DNA from: CAZAQK01 sp046344715
GTDB lineage: Bacteria > Pseudomonadota > Alphaproteobacteria > Rickettsiales > SXRF01
Direction: 5' to 3'
Length of the DNA: 64,000 nt
Assembly: GCA_046344715.1 (NCBI GenBank)
Contig: JBKDKX010000018.1
Coordinates: 40,053-104,052 of the forward strand
Shown here: piece after piece, positions 50,346-59,105 of the stretch
Position numbering within the stretch: the stretch's first letter is position 1
Layout: every line of letters starts with the position of its first letter
Notes under the pieces: generated by a model
Told to the model about the DNA's origin: nothing
Databases searched by the model: none
Seen by the model: the letters and a program-made list of their open reading frames with translations, nothing else
Made by a program: the position numbers and the translations under genes

Positions 50346-51278
50346 TTACGCAGCACCCGCAGCGGCGGCTACTTCGGCAGCGAAGTCACCTTGCTGTTTT
50401 TCAATGCCTTCACCCACTTTGAAGCATACGAAGCTGGTGATTTTCACCGGTTTGCCGAGTTCTTTAGAGGCGGCTTCCACAACCTGTGAAATTTTGGCTT
50501 TACCATCTACCACGAAGACCTGTTCCATCAGAACCACTTCTTCGTAATATTTGCGCACGCGGCCTTCCACCATTTTTTCTACCACATCGGCAGGTTTGCC
50601 AGAGGCAGCAGCCTGTTCGCGGTATACAGCGCGTTCACGGTTCAGCTTGGAAGCATCCACTTCCGCGGTGGTTACGGCTTCTGGGCGGCTTGCTGCGATA
50701 TGCATGGCAATTTGTTTGCCAAGTTGCTCGAGCTTGCCGGTGTCCGCTTCCGATTCAATGGCGAGTAGTACGCCGATTTTACCCATACCCGGAGCCACAG
50801 CACTATGCACATAGCTTGCCACAATACCTTTGCTTACAGAAATTTCTGCGCTACGGCGGAGTGTGATGTTTTCACCAATGGTGGCGATGGCAGCGGTAAC
50901 CTGCTCAGTAATGCTTTTGCCGGTCTTTGGGCATTTTGCATTTTTGAGTTTTTCTACATCACCGATACTCTCATTTAAGGCGAATTCAGCAATGCTGGCA
51001 GCCAGTTTCTGGAACTGTTCGTTTTTAGCAACGAAATCAGTTTCAGAGTTAAGCTCGATGAGTGCGCCTTTGGTGCCTTTCACGGCAACGGCGGCAACGC
51101 CTTCAGCCGCCACGCGGCCAGATTTTTTGGCCGCAGCAGAAAGGCCTTTTTTACGCAGCCAGTCTACAGCGTTTTCCATATTGCCATTATTTTCAACGAG
51201 TGCTTTGCGGCAATCCAGCATACCGGCACCGGTGCTTTCACGGAGAGTTTTGATTTGTTCAGCAGATACTTGGGTCAT
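50346..51278 (-). CDS. tsf: Translation elongation factor Ts
   Basis: Nucleotide exchange factor for EF-Tu. The 310-residue product has the N-terminal UBA-like domain (IKTLRESTGAGMLDCRKALVENNG), the TDFVAKNEQF motif at the EF-Tu interface and two repeated core subdomains ending with VEVGEGIEKQQGDFAAEV-type sequence (here FKVGEGIEKQQGDFAAEV). A GAGGAA ribosome binding site precedes the ATG. It follows rpsB as usual. pyrH, its normal next neighbour, is displaced by the island. Confidence 0.98.
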   Translation of the reverse strand: MTQVSAEQIKTLRESTGAGMLDCRKALVENNGNMENAVDWLRKKGLSAAAKKSGRVAAEGVAAVAVKGTKGALIELNSETDFVAKNEQFQKLAASIAEFALNESIGDVEKLKNAKCPKTGKSITEQVTAAIATIGENITLRRSAEISVSKGIVASYVHSAVAPGMGKIGVLLAIESEADTGKLEQLGKQIAMHIAASRPEAVTTAEVDASKLNRERAVYREQAAASGKPADVVEKMVEGRVRKYYEEVVLMEQVFVVDGKAKISQVVEAASKELGKPVKITSFVCFKVGEGIEKQQGDFAAEVAAAAGAA

Positions 51279-51296
51279 ATGTTCCTCAATAAGTCG

Positions 51297-51362
51297 GCAG
51301 ATGGCAGTTAGCAGTTAGCAGATGGAAACCCACCGCTAACTGCCATCTGCTAACTGCTAGTT
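51297..51362. repeat. Large palindrome in the rpsB-tsf gap
   Basis: AGCAGTTAGCAGATGG (left) is the exact reverse complement of CCATCTGCTAACTGCT (right), and GGCAGTTAG pairs with CTAACTGCC; the centre is AAACCCACCG. It fills most of the gap between rpsB and tsf, so the co-transcript would carry a strong hairpin. Confidence 0.9.
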
Positions 51363-51363
51363 G

Positions 51364-52245
51364 CTATTTTTTGCCAGGTGTTTTCTTAACGGTAACCACC
51401 GGTGCTTTTTTCGCAGCAGTTTTACCGCGGCCGCCTTTTTTCTTGCTGCCTTCATCCTCTTCAGAGGCTTCAGGCTTAGCATCCTGCGCGGCGCTTACAA
51501 CGTTGATCACCTCGCCAGCATCTTCACGCGCACCAAGATCGGCACCACGTTTGGTCATGCTTTCCTGCAATCCGCCGAGCACTGCATCAGACACGAGGCG
51601 GCAATACAGGTTAATGGCGCGGGTAGAGTCATCATTGCCCGGGATTGGGTAATTGATGCCATCCACGGAGCAGTTGCTATCGATGATGGCAACAATAGGT
51701 ATACCAAGTTTCTGTGCTTCTTTCACAGCGAGGTCTTCTTTGCCGGTGTCAATGATGAAGAGCAGGTCAGGACGGCCACCCATGTCTTTGATACCACCGA
51801 GCGATGCTTCCAGCTTGTCGCGTTCGCGGGTCATGGAGAGCAATTCTTTTTTGGTAAAGCCAATGTTTGGTGTGTTCAGATTTTCTTCCAGCTTGCGCAG
51901 GCGCTTGATAGAAGCCTGAATGGTTGTCCAGTTGGTGAGCAAACCGCCCAGCCAGCGCTGGTTGATGTAATACTGGCCGCAGCGTTTAGCTGCTTCTGCC
52001 ACAGGGTCCGTTGCTTGGCGTTTGGTGCCAACAAACAGAATACGGCCATTTTGTGCCACCACTTCACGCACGGCATTCAGTGCCTGATGCAGCATTGGCA
52101 CAGTTTTACCAAGGTCAATAATGTGAATATCGTTACGAACACCGAAGATATACGGAGCCATGCGCGGGTTCCAGCGCTTGGTTTTATGTCCGAAGTGAAC
52201 GCCAGCTTCAATGAGCTCGCGCATTGAGAATGCAGGTACTGCCAT
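51364..52245 (-). CDS. rpsB: 30S ribosomal protein S2
   Basis: Small-subunit protein S2. The 293-residue product has AFSMRELIEAGVHFGHKTKRWNP at the start, YIFGVRNDIHIIDLGKT, FVGTKRQA, YINQRWLGGLLTNW, LLFIIDTGKEDLAVKEA and PIVAIIDSNCSVDGINYPIPGNDDS. The last ~50 residues are an Ala/Lys/Glu-rich extension (EEDEGSKKKGGRGKTAAKKAP), common in alphaproteobacterial S2. AAAGGA precedes the ATG. Confidence 0.98.
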   Translation of the reverse strand: MAVPAFSMRELIEAGVHFGHKTKRWNPRMAPYIFGVRNDIHIIDLGKTVPMLHQALNAVREVVAQNGRILFVGTKRQATDPVAEAAKRCGQYYINQRWLGGLLTNWTTIQASIKRLRKLEENLNTPNIGFTKKELLSMTRERDKLEASLGGIKDMGGRPDLLFIIDTGKEDLAVKEAQKLGIPIVAIIDSNCSVDGINYPIPGNDDSTRAINLYCRLVSDAVLGGLQESMTKRGADLGAREDAGEVINVVSAAQDAKPEASEEDEGSKKKGGRGKTAAKKAPVVTVKKTPGKK

Positions 52246-52425
52246 AAACTATCCTTTTTCCGGTTAAACCTCCGCGGAATGTCTGTGATCCTGACACTCA
52301 GGACACCGGATGGTTTGCACCAGCACCGCTGGAAAAACCGTCATTTCGCGTGTGAAATATCCCTTCCGAACATCGAAAGGGAGCTGGTAGGTACTATAGG
52401 TTAGGTTGGTTTTCAAGCATTTTTA
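52246..52425 (-). promoter_or_regulatory. Structured leader of rpsB
   Basis: About 170 bases of the rpsB upstream region on the minus strand can form at least two hairpins: TCCTGA-GTG-TCAGGA (near 52288-52303) and GGTTTTTCCAGC-GGT-GCTGGTGCAAACC (near 52313-52341). TATAGT preceded by TTGAAA (complement of about 52395-52420) lies at its far end, but the spacing of 12 is short. It could be an autoregulatory S2-binding leader; the sequence alone does not prove it. No gene is seen between 52246 and 52558 on either strand. Confidence 0.4.
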
Positions 52426-52463
52426 TGCGAAAAAATGCCAAAAATGGCGTTTTTGTCATAATA

Positions 52464-52486
52464 CTGTCACATTGTTGGGTTAGTAT
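52464..52486 (+). promoter_or_regulatory. Candidate promoter: CTGTCAC box plus TAGTAT
   Basis: CTGTCA (52464-52469), 11 bases, TAGTAT (52481-52486). The word AATACTGTCACAT is identical to one ahead of island gene 3 (near 48366-48377). Confidence 0.4.
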
Positions 52487-52558
52487 GAGAGGGGTAAGGT
52501 GATACGACTGCCTAATGACTGCACGCGGCAAATGCCCGAAATGTATCAGGAGAAGATT

Positions 52559-53344
52559 ATGAACAAATCCCGCCATACTCTCTGTGTAACCACAGCAATT
52601 GCTGCACTTCTTAGTCTATCTCCACTGGTAGCAATAGCTCAAACTGCTGATGATGCCTCTGGAACAGTTGTGCAGATGCCATCGAGTAATACAGTTGGCA
52701 CTGGTAAGCCTGCGGTTGCAACCACAGGCTCTGGCGGTACGGCAACCACTGCGACAGGCGTAGCGGTACTCACCCCATCTACTGCAACCACGACCACCGG
52801 CACGGTAGCTACTGCAACGTTAGGTGATAAGCCTCTTATTGTGCAACCAAGCGGAAGTGCTAAGAATCCGGCGATAGTAGGCACAGATTCCACCACTTCA
52901 ACCAGTATAGGTGTAGTGAATCCTGTGTTAACGGGAGGTGTTTCTACAGGCGGCGGTGCTATTGACCCAGTAGGTTCAGTTGTGACTACGAATCCTCTGG
53001 GTGGTGCGATAACAAATACAGGTGTGTCAACGGGTACTGTGGGTACTGTCGGTACGGGTACCACTGGCAGACCAATCCGTCCGCTCGATCCCACAAGAGA
53101 TCCTATAGGCACAGTGGGTACACGGCCGACTCTGCCAAATCACCAGACGGGTTCGGGAACAGTTGTTAACAGGCCAACCCCTGCAGATGATCAAACCGGA
53201 ACAAGGCCTGTTGATCCTCAGGATCCAACAAAGAATCCTTATGAGTATGATCCTGACACCGCTGAGGAAATAGTAATCAAACCGATGCCGAAACCTAAAG
53301 ATCCTGATGTGCAGGTTGGCGACCAAACGCAGAAAAAGAATTAA
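52559..53344 (+). CDS. Secreted Thr/Gly/Pro-rich low-complexity protein A
   Basis: A 261-residue exported protein. ATG 52559 has CAGGAG ahead and opens a signal peptide (MNKSRHTLCVTTAIAALLSLSPLVAIAQ). The mature part is low complexity: Thr/Val/Ala/Gly-rich to about residue 170 (TGSGGTATTATGVAVL, STGTVGTVGTGTTG), then a Pro/Asp/Thr-rich end (PLDPTRDPIGTVGTRPTLP, PVDPQDPTKNPYEYDPDTAEE) closing on Lys-rich MPKPKDPDVQVGDQTQKKN. No catalytic fold is visible. It resembles the next gene in layout and signal peptide (ending SIAQT / AIAQT), so they are likely diverged paralogues with a surface or matrix role (inference). Confidence 0.8.
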   Translation: MNKSRHTLCVTTAIAALLSLSPLVAIAQTADDASGTVVQMPSSNTVGTGKPAVATTGSGGTATTATGVAVLTPSTATTTTGTVATATLGDKPLIVQPSGSAKNPAIVGTDSTTSTSIGVVNPVLTGGVSTGGGAIDPVGSVVTTNPLGGAITNTGVSTGTVGTVGTGTTGRPIRPLDPTRDPIGTVGTRPTLPNHQTGSGTVVNRPTPADDQTGTRPVDPQDPTKNPYEYDPDTAEEIVIKPMPKPKDPDVQVGDQTQKKN

Positions 53345-53430
53345 CATGCCATATTATATTGAAAGATATATTTATAAGAGGTGCTTTAGTGGCTTTGATG
53401 GTTTGAGTAGGTAAATGCCTTACCGGCATT

Positions 53431-53469
53431 TTGTGTTAAATTTTAGTAAAAATAGTGCTATAATGGGCA
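53431..53469 (+). promoter_or_regulatory. Candidate promoter of secreted protein B
   Basis: TTGTGT (53431-53436), 22 bases, perfect TATAAT (53459-53464) followed by GGGCAC. The TATAATGGGCAC block matches the -10 regions of the island genes (TAAAATAGGCAC, TAGAATGGGGCG). Confidence 0.5.
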
Positions 53470-53513
53470 CAAGCGAAAGAATAAAATATAGTAATGCAAC
53501 GCAGGGGAAATTT

Positions 53514-54272
53514 ATGATTCATTCCGTGAAAAAATTATATATCACATCCGCACTTACAGCAATTCTACTGGCGTTGCCTGTGGCGAGTATAGCTCAGACT
53601 TTAGCTGTAGATGACAGTACTACATCGGGTCAGGTAGTGACTAATACTTCCACTGCCGGAGTACTAACAACCACTACACCAACTACAACAACCGCCACAC
53701 GTCCAACGGTTGCGACAACTACTACAAGCCCAACAGTTGTCACCACGTCACCACAGCCGAGCGCAAATGCTTCCACTCCCGGAGTGCTAACCACTACGAC
53801 TAATAGTGGTACATCCACACCGGCAACAGTGGGATCCACCCGTCCAACAGCTACAGTGGACAAACCAGCTACTACAACTGTGTCCACCCGTCCGGCAGCT
53901 ACAGTGGACAAACCAGCTACTACAACTGTGTCCACCCGTCCGGTAGCTACAGTGGACAAACCAGCTACTACAACTGTGTCCACCCGTCCAACGGTTATGA
54001 ATTCGGATATCTATCCAACACTCGTTAACACTAATAACCCTAGTGTAATTTCCGTAGGAACGCGTCCTGGCACGGCTGGTAGACGTCCTGTTATAGTTAC
54101 CCGTCCTATAATTCCTGTTGACCCAGTTGAACCTCGCCCGGGAAGGCCTAAACTGAAGGGGGAAGATGCAAGAATAGCGTGGTGTAAAGAACAAAAATGG
54201 TTTGATTGTCATTACACGTTTAAGAGGCGTGTAAATGGTCAGGTAGTGAGTCAGTTCAAGAGAGTATATTAG
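53514..54272 (+). CDS. Secreted Thr/Pro-rich protein B with 16-residue tandem repeats
   Basis: A 252-residue exported protein. ATG 53514 has AGGGG ahead and opens a signal peptide (KKLYITSALTAILLALPVASIAQ). The mature chain is Thr-rich (TTTTPTTTTATRPTVATTTT) and carries three near-identical 16-residue repeats (ATVDKPATTTVSTRP units, residues 112-159). The C-terminal 45 residues differ: basic, with two Cys and aromatic residues (RIAWCKEQKWFDCHYTFKRR), and may be a small folded or binding domain. The Thr/Pro-rich stalk suggests a surface-exposed spacer, possibly O-glycosylated. No family assigned. Confidence 0.8.
   Translation: MIHSVKKLYITSALTAILLALPVASIAQTLAVDDSTTSGQVVTNTSTAGVLTTTTPTTTTATRPTVATTTTSPTVVTTSPQPSANASTPGVLTTTTNSGTSTPATVGSTRPTATVDKPATTTVSTRPAATVDKPATTTVSTRPVATVDKPATTTVSTRPTVMNSDIYPTLVNTNNPSVISVGTRPGTAGRRPVIVTRPIIPVDPVEPRPGRPKLKGEDARIAWCKEQKWFDCHYTFKRRVNGQVVSQFKRVY
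53847..53990 (+). repeat. Three tandem 48-base repeats in secreted protein B
   Basis: Units at 53847-53894, 53895-53942 and 53943-53990. They are nearly identical at DNA level (core GCTACAGTGGACAAACCAGC), differing mainly in the first codon (ACA, GCA, GTA). DNA identity this high means recent duplication and possible copy-number variation. Confidence 0.95.
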
Positions 54273-54296
54273 TATTTGGCTCGGGATTGTTATACG

Positions 54297-56735
54297 CTAA
54301 CGCAGCACTTCATTTTGTGGTGTGCTGCGTTCTGCTATTTCGGTGTATGATTCCGCAGGCTTTACTTCCGCTTCATGGCGGTGCTTGAATTTTTCCGCAT
54401 AACTCTTTCTGGTTTTATCCACTTCGCTTTTTGCGCCAAGTGCATCGGCAATGCTGCCGGAAAGGCCGTTATTAGCAAGGGTTGCTTTAAGCGGATCAAG
54501 CCCGATCTCTTCCAGCGTATGTTCAAGGCCTGCACCTTTTAAGTGTTCTTTCAGTTCCTTCTCAAGCGTGGCTTTGAATTGTTCCGGCACGCCGCCTTCT
54601 TTGAAAAATTTATCGCGGATTTTATGCACTTCCAATACGAAGGCTTCAACTTGCTGTGGCGTGACATTTTCAAACCACGGCTTTAGCGCGCCAACGGCAT
54701 ATGTTTCCAGCAACTCCGGATCAAAACCTTTATTATTCACCGCTTCTTTAATCATCATATCGATCATGCCGGGTGGAGCATAGGGGAAGAGTGTGGAGTT
54801 GTTAGACCAGATTTTTCCAATCACCGGCATAGATACTTTGCGGCCGGAAGCCATGGAGAAACGTGTGCCAAGATGAGTGGCATAATTCGTAAATGACAGC
54901 ATTGACATGCCGGACGGAAAACCAAACAACGAACTAATGGCTGCAGTATATGTCCATGGGCGTGCTTGTTGGAAAGTTGCTTTGGCCTCAGCTTCGTCGA
55001 GGTAATCACTTTTTTTGATGTCCTGACTGCGCTCTTCAAAAAAGAGTCGGCTGCCTTGCACGGCGCCAAATGCGCCCAAAATGCCGGGTACACCCCAGCG
55101 TAATACCTGCATCCAGCGATCATGCATGTGATCGCTATGTGGGTTGAAGGCCATTTTTTTATAGATACCTTGTAGCGGTTTCCACACTTCTTCCTTGGAT
55201 ACCTTCGTGCCGCTGAATTTAATACCAGTCAGTGCATCCATGTATTTATCACCCAGCCAGCTACCCACGGTAAGCCCCACGGCGCAATGTACACGATGCG
55301 CACCGATACCTGCACTCAACATGCCCGATACGCCTTCAGACATATCCAGCAATTTTCCATCTACGAAATTATGGCGATGTTTAGAGTGCACATGGTGATG
55401 GTTGGGGTTACGTGCTGCATTGGCGGCGTTGCTGGTTTTATCCGCTGATTTATCGCGTGTTTTAGGCGGGCTTAAATCCGCCATACCGACGTCTTTAGCA
55501 AGTGCCACAGCGCCAACACTTGCGGCGGAAACACCAAGTAATCCGGCAGCTGCTGCTTTTACAGTATCTGTTTGTGCGTGCGTGTGTGCCTCTGCGTTAA
55601 ATGCCTTGCCTTTTAACTCTGGGAAACGATGCTCAAGGCTTTCAAACATTGCCTTGCGCGCGGCCTCCATTTTCTTGCTGGTTTCAAGGCCGAGGCCATC
55701 GCCAATCCAGCGCGAGAGAGTGGTGACTATACCTGCATCACCAACCGCGGCTTCACGCGGGTCAAGCCCCACATCAATCAGCATTTTTTCAAATCCCATA
55801 TCAGCAAATAATCCTTTAACGGATTCGGCAATTTTTGCCTCCGAACCGGCAATCACTTTGCCTTCATTTACAAAGGCATTGCGCCGCGCCAGCACTTTTT
55901 GCGTCAGGTCACCCAGTTGCTTTTCTGTCACGCCATTAAACAGCGGCTTAATAATGCCGTGCATGTATTCATCAATACGTGCCGGTGACGCGGAAGGATT
56001 ATGTGCCAGATACTGCGTCATCTTCCCAATGAGCATATGCCAGCGCCAAGGGAAGGATGAATGTGAATTGAAGAAACTACGCAAGCCAGGTGCGGCCATG
56101 GTGCGCTCTGCACCGGCGGTAAAGGCCATGCCGAGTGCCGTGCTATAGTTCGCAGTGGATGGAATAAACCCAAGGCCAGCAGCAGAGCCCGGAAGCGCGG
56201 CAGCTCCCGCAACTTTGGACAGTGTGTCATACTGCCCGAGCAATGAAACCTGTTCTGCATGCTCAAGGCCGAATTTCCCAAGCGGAACTTTGCTGGTCGC
56301 TTTGCTGATTTTGAGGATTGGTTCGCGGAAAAACATGTAGCTTCCGCCGACAGCGCCCATGCCGCCGATAACGCCCGGTACCATCAGGTCAAACACCTTC
56401 ATCCAGCGGTCTTTGGGATTATCCGAAAAATGGTCATAAGCCAGCACACCCCGTAGTGGTTTTATTGGGGCAATTAAATCTTCTTCGTGGATCGGCTTGC
56501 CCTCGGGCGTCTCACCGACGAGGATATTCATGATCTTGCGGCCAACATACAGGCCGGCCATTAGGCCAAGGGCGTTATAGAGCCTATGCTTATTGGGCGG
56601 AACGTTCAAATACTCCGTGCCGTAGCGGGCAACCTGAAAAAACGGGCTGCCAGCGGTGCCTTTTCCTGCATTGTTTGGGCCGTTACTCATGCCGTGCAGA
56701 AGTCCCCTTATTGCTGCATTTACAGAATAATCCAC
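54297..56735 (-). CDS. Orphan protein of two tandem homologous halves
   Basis: An 812-residue protein I cannot assign. It is an internal duplication: half 1 (about 50-350) and half 2 (about 480-762) share HRLYNALGLMAGLYVGRKIM / HRVHCAVGLTVGSWLGDKYM, then DRWMKVFDLMVPGVIGGMGAVG / DRWMQVLRWGVPGILGAFGAVQ, then GIIKPLFNGVTEKQL / GALKPWFENVTPQQV, then LIDVGLDPREAAVGDAG / LEEIGLDPLKATLANNG. Each half has two to three Gly/Ala-rich membrane-like segments and a helical hairpin region. The linker holds a His-rich stretch (NPNHHHVHSKHRH). Start is GTG 56735 or ATG 56690. It is divergent from the gene at 56996. Probably inner-membrane; function unknown. Confidence 0.82.
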   Translation of the reverse strand: MDYSVNAAIRGLLHGMSNGPNNAGKGTAGSPFFQVARYGTEYLNVPPNKHRLYNALGLMAGLYVGRKIMNILVGETPEGKPIHEEDLIAPIKPLRGVLAYDHFSDNPKDRWMKVFDLMVPGVIGGMGAVGGSYMFFREPILKISKATSKVPLGKFGLEHAEQVSLLGQYDTLSKVAGAAALPGSAAGLGFIPSTANYSTALGMAFTAGAERTMAAPGLRSFFNSHSSFPWRWHMLIGKMTQYLAHNPSASPARIDEYMHGIIKPLFNGVTEKQLGDLTQKVLARRNAFVNEGKVIAGSEAKIAESVKGLFADMGFEKMLIDVGLDPREAAVGDAGIVTTLSRWIGDGLGLETSKKMEAARKAMFESLEHRFPELKGKAFNAEAHTHAQTDTVKAAAAGLLGVSAASVGAVALAKDVGMADLSPPKTRDKSADKTSNAANAARNPNHHHVHSKHRHNFVDGKLLDMSEGVSGMLSAGIGAHRVHCAVGLTVGSWLGDKYMDALTGIKFSGTKVSKEEVWKPLQGIYKKMAFNPHSDHMHDRWMQVLRWGVPGILGAFGAVQGSRLFFEERSQDIKKSDYLDEAEAKATFQQARPWTYTAAISSLFGFPSGMSMLSFTNYATHLGTRFSMASGRKVSMPVIGKIWSNNSTLFPYAPPGMIDMMIKEAVNNKGFDPELLETYAVGALKPWFENVTPQQVEAFVLEVHKIRDKFFKEGGVPEQFKATLEKELKEHLKGAGLEHTLEEIGLDPLKATLANNGLSGSIADALGAKSEVDKTRKSYAEKFKHRHEAEVKPAESYTEIAERSTPQNEVLR

Positions 56736-56995
56736 TCTCAGAATATCATGCCATTATACCCCCCTCAAGGTACCAAACACCTCATAATGCAAGATTCACA
56801 TAACTGTAACATATGTTTTTTAACGATTTTATTAGGGATTTGGTCAGGTATATACACGCAGAAGTTGCTAAAAATGGTTAACTTCAAGTGTCACAAAATG
56901 TTCATAGAAACACATTGAAAAAGCGTGATATATTTACATTAGCCATAGGTGCGGCCTTTTGCCGCGTCTTCGGTGCTAAAAAAGTAGCAGGGACT

Positions 56996-58951
56996 ATGGA
57001 CAAGAAATTGCCCGAAAATACTGCTGAAAAAGATCAATCCGCTGTGGAACCCACAAACGCGGTACAGCTTTCTGCTGACAAAAAATCCCCCAATGATTTT
57101 GCGAGCGCTGATGTCGGTAGTTATTCACAAAAAGCTACCTACAATCCTGCGCTTACCGAAAAATCATGGAAAGAATTACCGCTGAAAGATTCAGTTGCGG
57201 GCCGTGGCGTCATCCGCATGTTCTCGCGCGGGGTTATGGGTACGACAGCATTCGCGCTGGGTAGTTGGTATGCCACACGCAAAATGCAGAACTACAACCT
57301 TACCAAGCCTGTGGAAAACTGGGTTGAAGGTATTGCACGCGCATACGATGTAAGTTTTGGGAAAGGTATAAAATCTCTAGTCAATACGCTGGGAAAAGAT
57401 GGCGAGAAATTCGTAAATAATTTCCGCCCAACTGCAAAGTTTGGTGGGTATGGGGGACAATACGGACGTAGCCTCGGTCATGAAGTGGTGATGGTGACGT
57501 TTGACTTTGGTGCGATGAGTATTGGCGATTTCTGGGGACGAAAAATCGCCCATACGCTGGATCCCAAGGCGGAACGGCCAGAATGGAAACGCGAAGATGG
57601 AACTATAGATTGGACAAAAGCAGCCAAGACATTCGGCAAGAACTGGTGGTCTGCAGTCAGCTATTCAGCAGGTGAAGACTGGGCGGTGGCGGTGCCTTAC
57701 TGCTTGACGATGCATCATCTTGGTACGCCTGCGCTTAATAAAATATTTCCTGGTTACAAATATGAATTTGATCGTAACGGTAACGGTGGTGGATTAATCA
57801 TCAACGATCACGGCAAGGTAACGGGTAATTTTACTGCAGCTGGCGTGCTCAATTTATGGGAACGTTTCACTACCTACAACGTCGGCACGCTGATGTTCCG
57901 CGAAGCCTATGCGTGGACAGGTGGGAATCTTTCGCATGCATTGAAACATCATGAGATGCCGCCGCTGGTGGAAGCAGTCCCTGGGCACAAGCATGAATCC
58001 ATGGCGGAAACAGCGGCGGATGGCGCAAAGCAATTTGTGAACTGGATGGCACGCAGTACAGTGAAGGCTGTAATGTATATGATACCCGCAGTGCCGTTTT
58101 TCTGGATTACGCGAGCACCACAACATAAATTTCAAGGTGCTTTTATTCACCCTGAAAAAGGCGCGGTAATGTTTGGTGAGGGCACAGGAACAATACTTCG
58201 CGCGAATACCAACCCTGAATCTATTAAGTCTGGAACTCGCTTTTTCTATAGTTCCGGAGAAGTGGCTCCTAATCCAATTGCCTCTGGTGTAATTCATCAT
58301 AATGAAAAAACATGGGGTGTGGTAGACCGCTTGATGAATCCCATTGCGAAGGCTAATGACAGAGTGCGTACATGGTTGCGCGAGCCAGTCAGTAAATTGT
58401 ATGACTCGACATTCAAGAAAACAAAAACTTTCAAGGAAATGGATAGTAAAGCGGTTGCAGACATGTTCATCAATGCCTCTATCGCCTACACGCCGTATTT
58501 CTGGGCGAAGTCAGACTGGTTGGCAGCAAAACTTGATTACGGCCGCATGGATGCAGCGGTGGATAGAACGCTTGCCGGTGCAGCTACGCTTAACGGTGGT
58601 GAGTTCAAAGAAGGCTTGGGGGAAATCTGGAATGCCGCATGGCAGAAGCCGTTGAAAGACCCTGTGCGTGAAAAATATGCGCAGTGCTTAGAGGCAACCG
58701 ATACTTCACCCGCCGACAACAATTTTGATATTAATCCAAATGCTGGTGGCAGTTGTGATTTCTTACTGGTGCCGGAAAAGAAATCAGAAGAAAAAACTAC
58801 AAAACATGAACAGCAACTAAGCTGGCGCGAGCGACTGGTGCAGGGGGAGAAACCGGAAATCGGTGCCAATAATCCCAAAGGCCACGCTGAGCGCGAAGAA
58901 ATGCGTGAGGCACTCAAGCACATGCAACCACCGACGAATAGTATCAATTGA
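56996..58951 (+). CDS. Large orphan membrane-associated protein
   Basis: A 651-residue protein (687 if an upstream GTG at 56888 is used). I prefer ATG 56996 (AGCAGGG ahead). Residues 1-70 are hydrophilic. A Gly/Ala-rich segment (MFSRGVMGTTAFALGSWYATRKM) leads a mixed region rich in Trp, Gly and Tyr, with further membrane-like stretches (VVMVTFDFGAMSIGDFWG, VKAVMYMIPAVPFFWITRA). The last 100 residues are soluble, with two to three Cys and a charged end. Its opening is faintly like the modules of the divergent neighbour, so both may serve one complex (inference). No family recognised. Confidence 0.78.
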   Translation: MDKKLPENTAEKDQSAVEPTNAVQLSADKKSPNDFASADVGSYSQKATYNPALTEKSWKELPLKDSVAGRGVIRMFSRGVMGTTAFALGSWYATRKMQNYNLTKPVENWVEGIARAYDVSFGKGIKSLVNTLGKDGEKFVNNFRPTAKFGGYGGQYGRSLGHEVVMVTFDFGAMSIGDFWGRKIAHTLDPKAERPEWKREDGTIDWTKAAKTFGKNWWSAVSYSAGEDWAVAVPYCLTMHHLGTPALNKIFPGYKYEFDRNGNGGGLIINDHGKVTGNFTAAGVLNLWERFTTYNVGTLMFREAYAWTGGNLSHALKHHEMPPLVEAVPGHKHESMAETAADGAKQFVNWMARSTVKAVMYMIPAVPFFWITRAPQHKFQGAFIHPEKGAVMFGEGTGTILRANTNPESIKSGTRFFYSSGEVAPNPIASGVIHHNEKTWGVVDRLMNPIAKANDRVRTWLREPVSKLYDSTFKKTKTFKEMDSKAVADMFINASIAYTPYFWAKSDWLAAKLDYGRMDAAVDRTLAGAATLNGGEFKEGLGEIWNAAWQKPLKDPVREKYAQCLEATDTSPADNNFDINPNAGGSCDFLLVPEKKSEEKTTKHEQQLSWRERLVQGEKPEIGANNPKGHAEREEMREALKHMQPPTNSIN

Positions 58952-58954
58952 CGG

Positions 58955-59104
58955 TAAGACTTAGCGGCTTTGCCGCTTAGGCTACCGTCATCCCGTGGAG
59001 TATTTCAGTAGAAATGCGAGCACGGGATCCAGAAAAGCCAAAAGGCAGTAGGCTTTTGGCGTATAATTTAATAGGCATGGATACCGGCCTGCGCCGGTAT
59101 GACA
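58955..59104. repeat. Cluster of dispersed palindromic repeats between orphan gene and fumC
   Basis: Three inverted repeats: ACGGTA..AAGCGGCTTTGCCGCTT..TACCGT; ATCCCGTG...GCACGGGAT flanking GTATTTCAGTAGAAATGCGA; and ATACCGGC-CTGC-GCCGGTAT. A further AAAAGCC-AAAAGGCAGTA-GGCTTTT pair lies between. They fill the convergent gap and may act as terminators for both genes. Confidence 0.82.
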
Positions 59105-59105
59105 A

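Noticed and set aside
51361..52227. 288-codon plus-strand frame opposite rpsB
   Set aside because: Antisense shadow of rpsB.
53630..54212. Long minus-strand frames opposite the Thr-rich secreted proteins
   Set aside because: Low-complexity Thr/Pro codons leave the opposite strand open by chance (Val/Gly or Ser/Cys repeats); no signal or start context.
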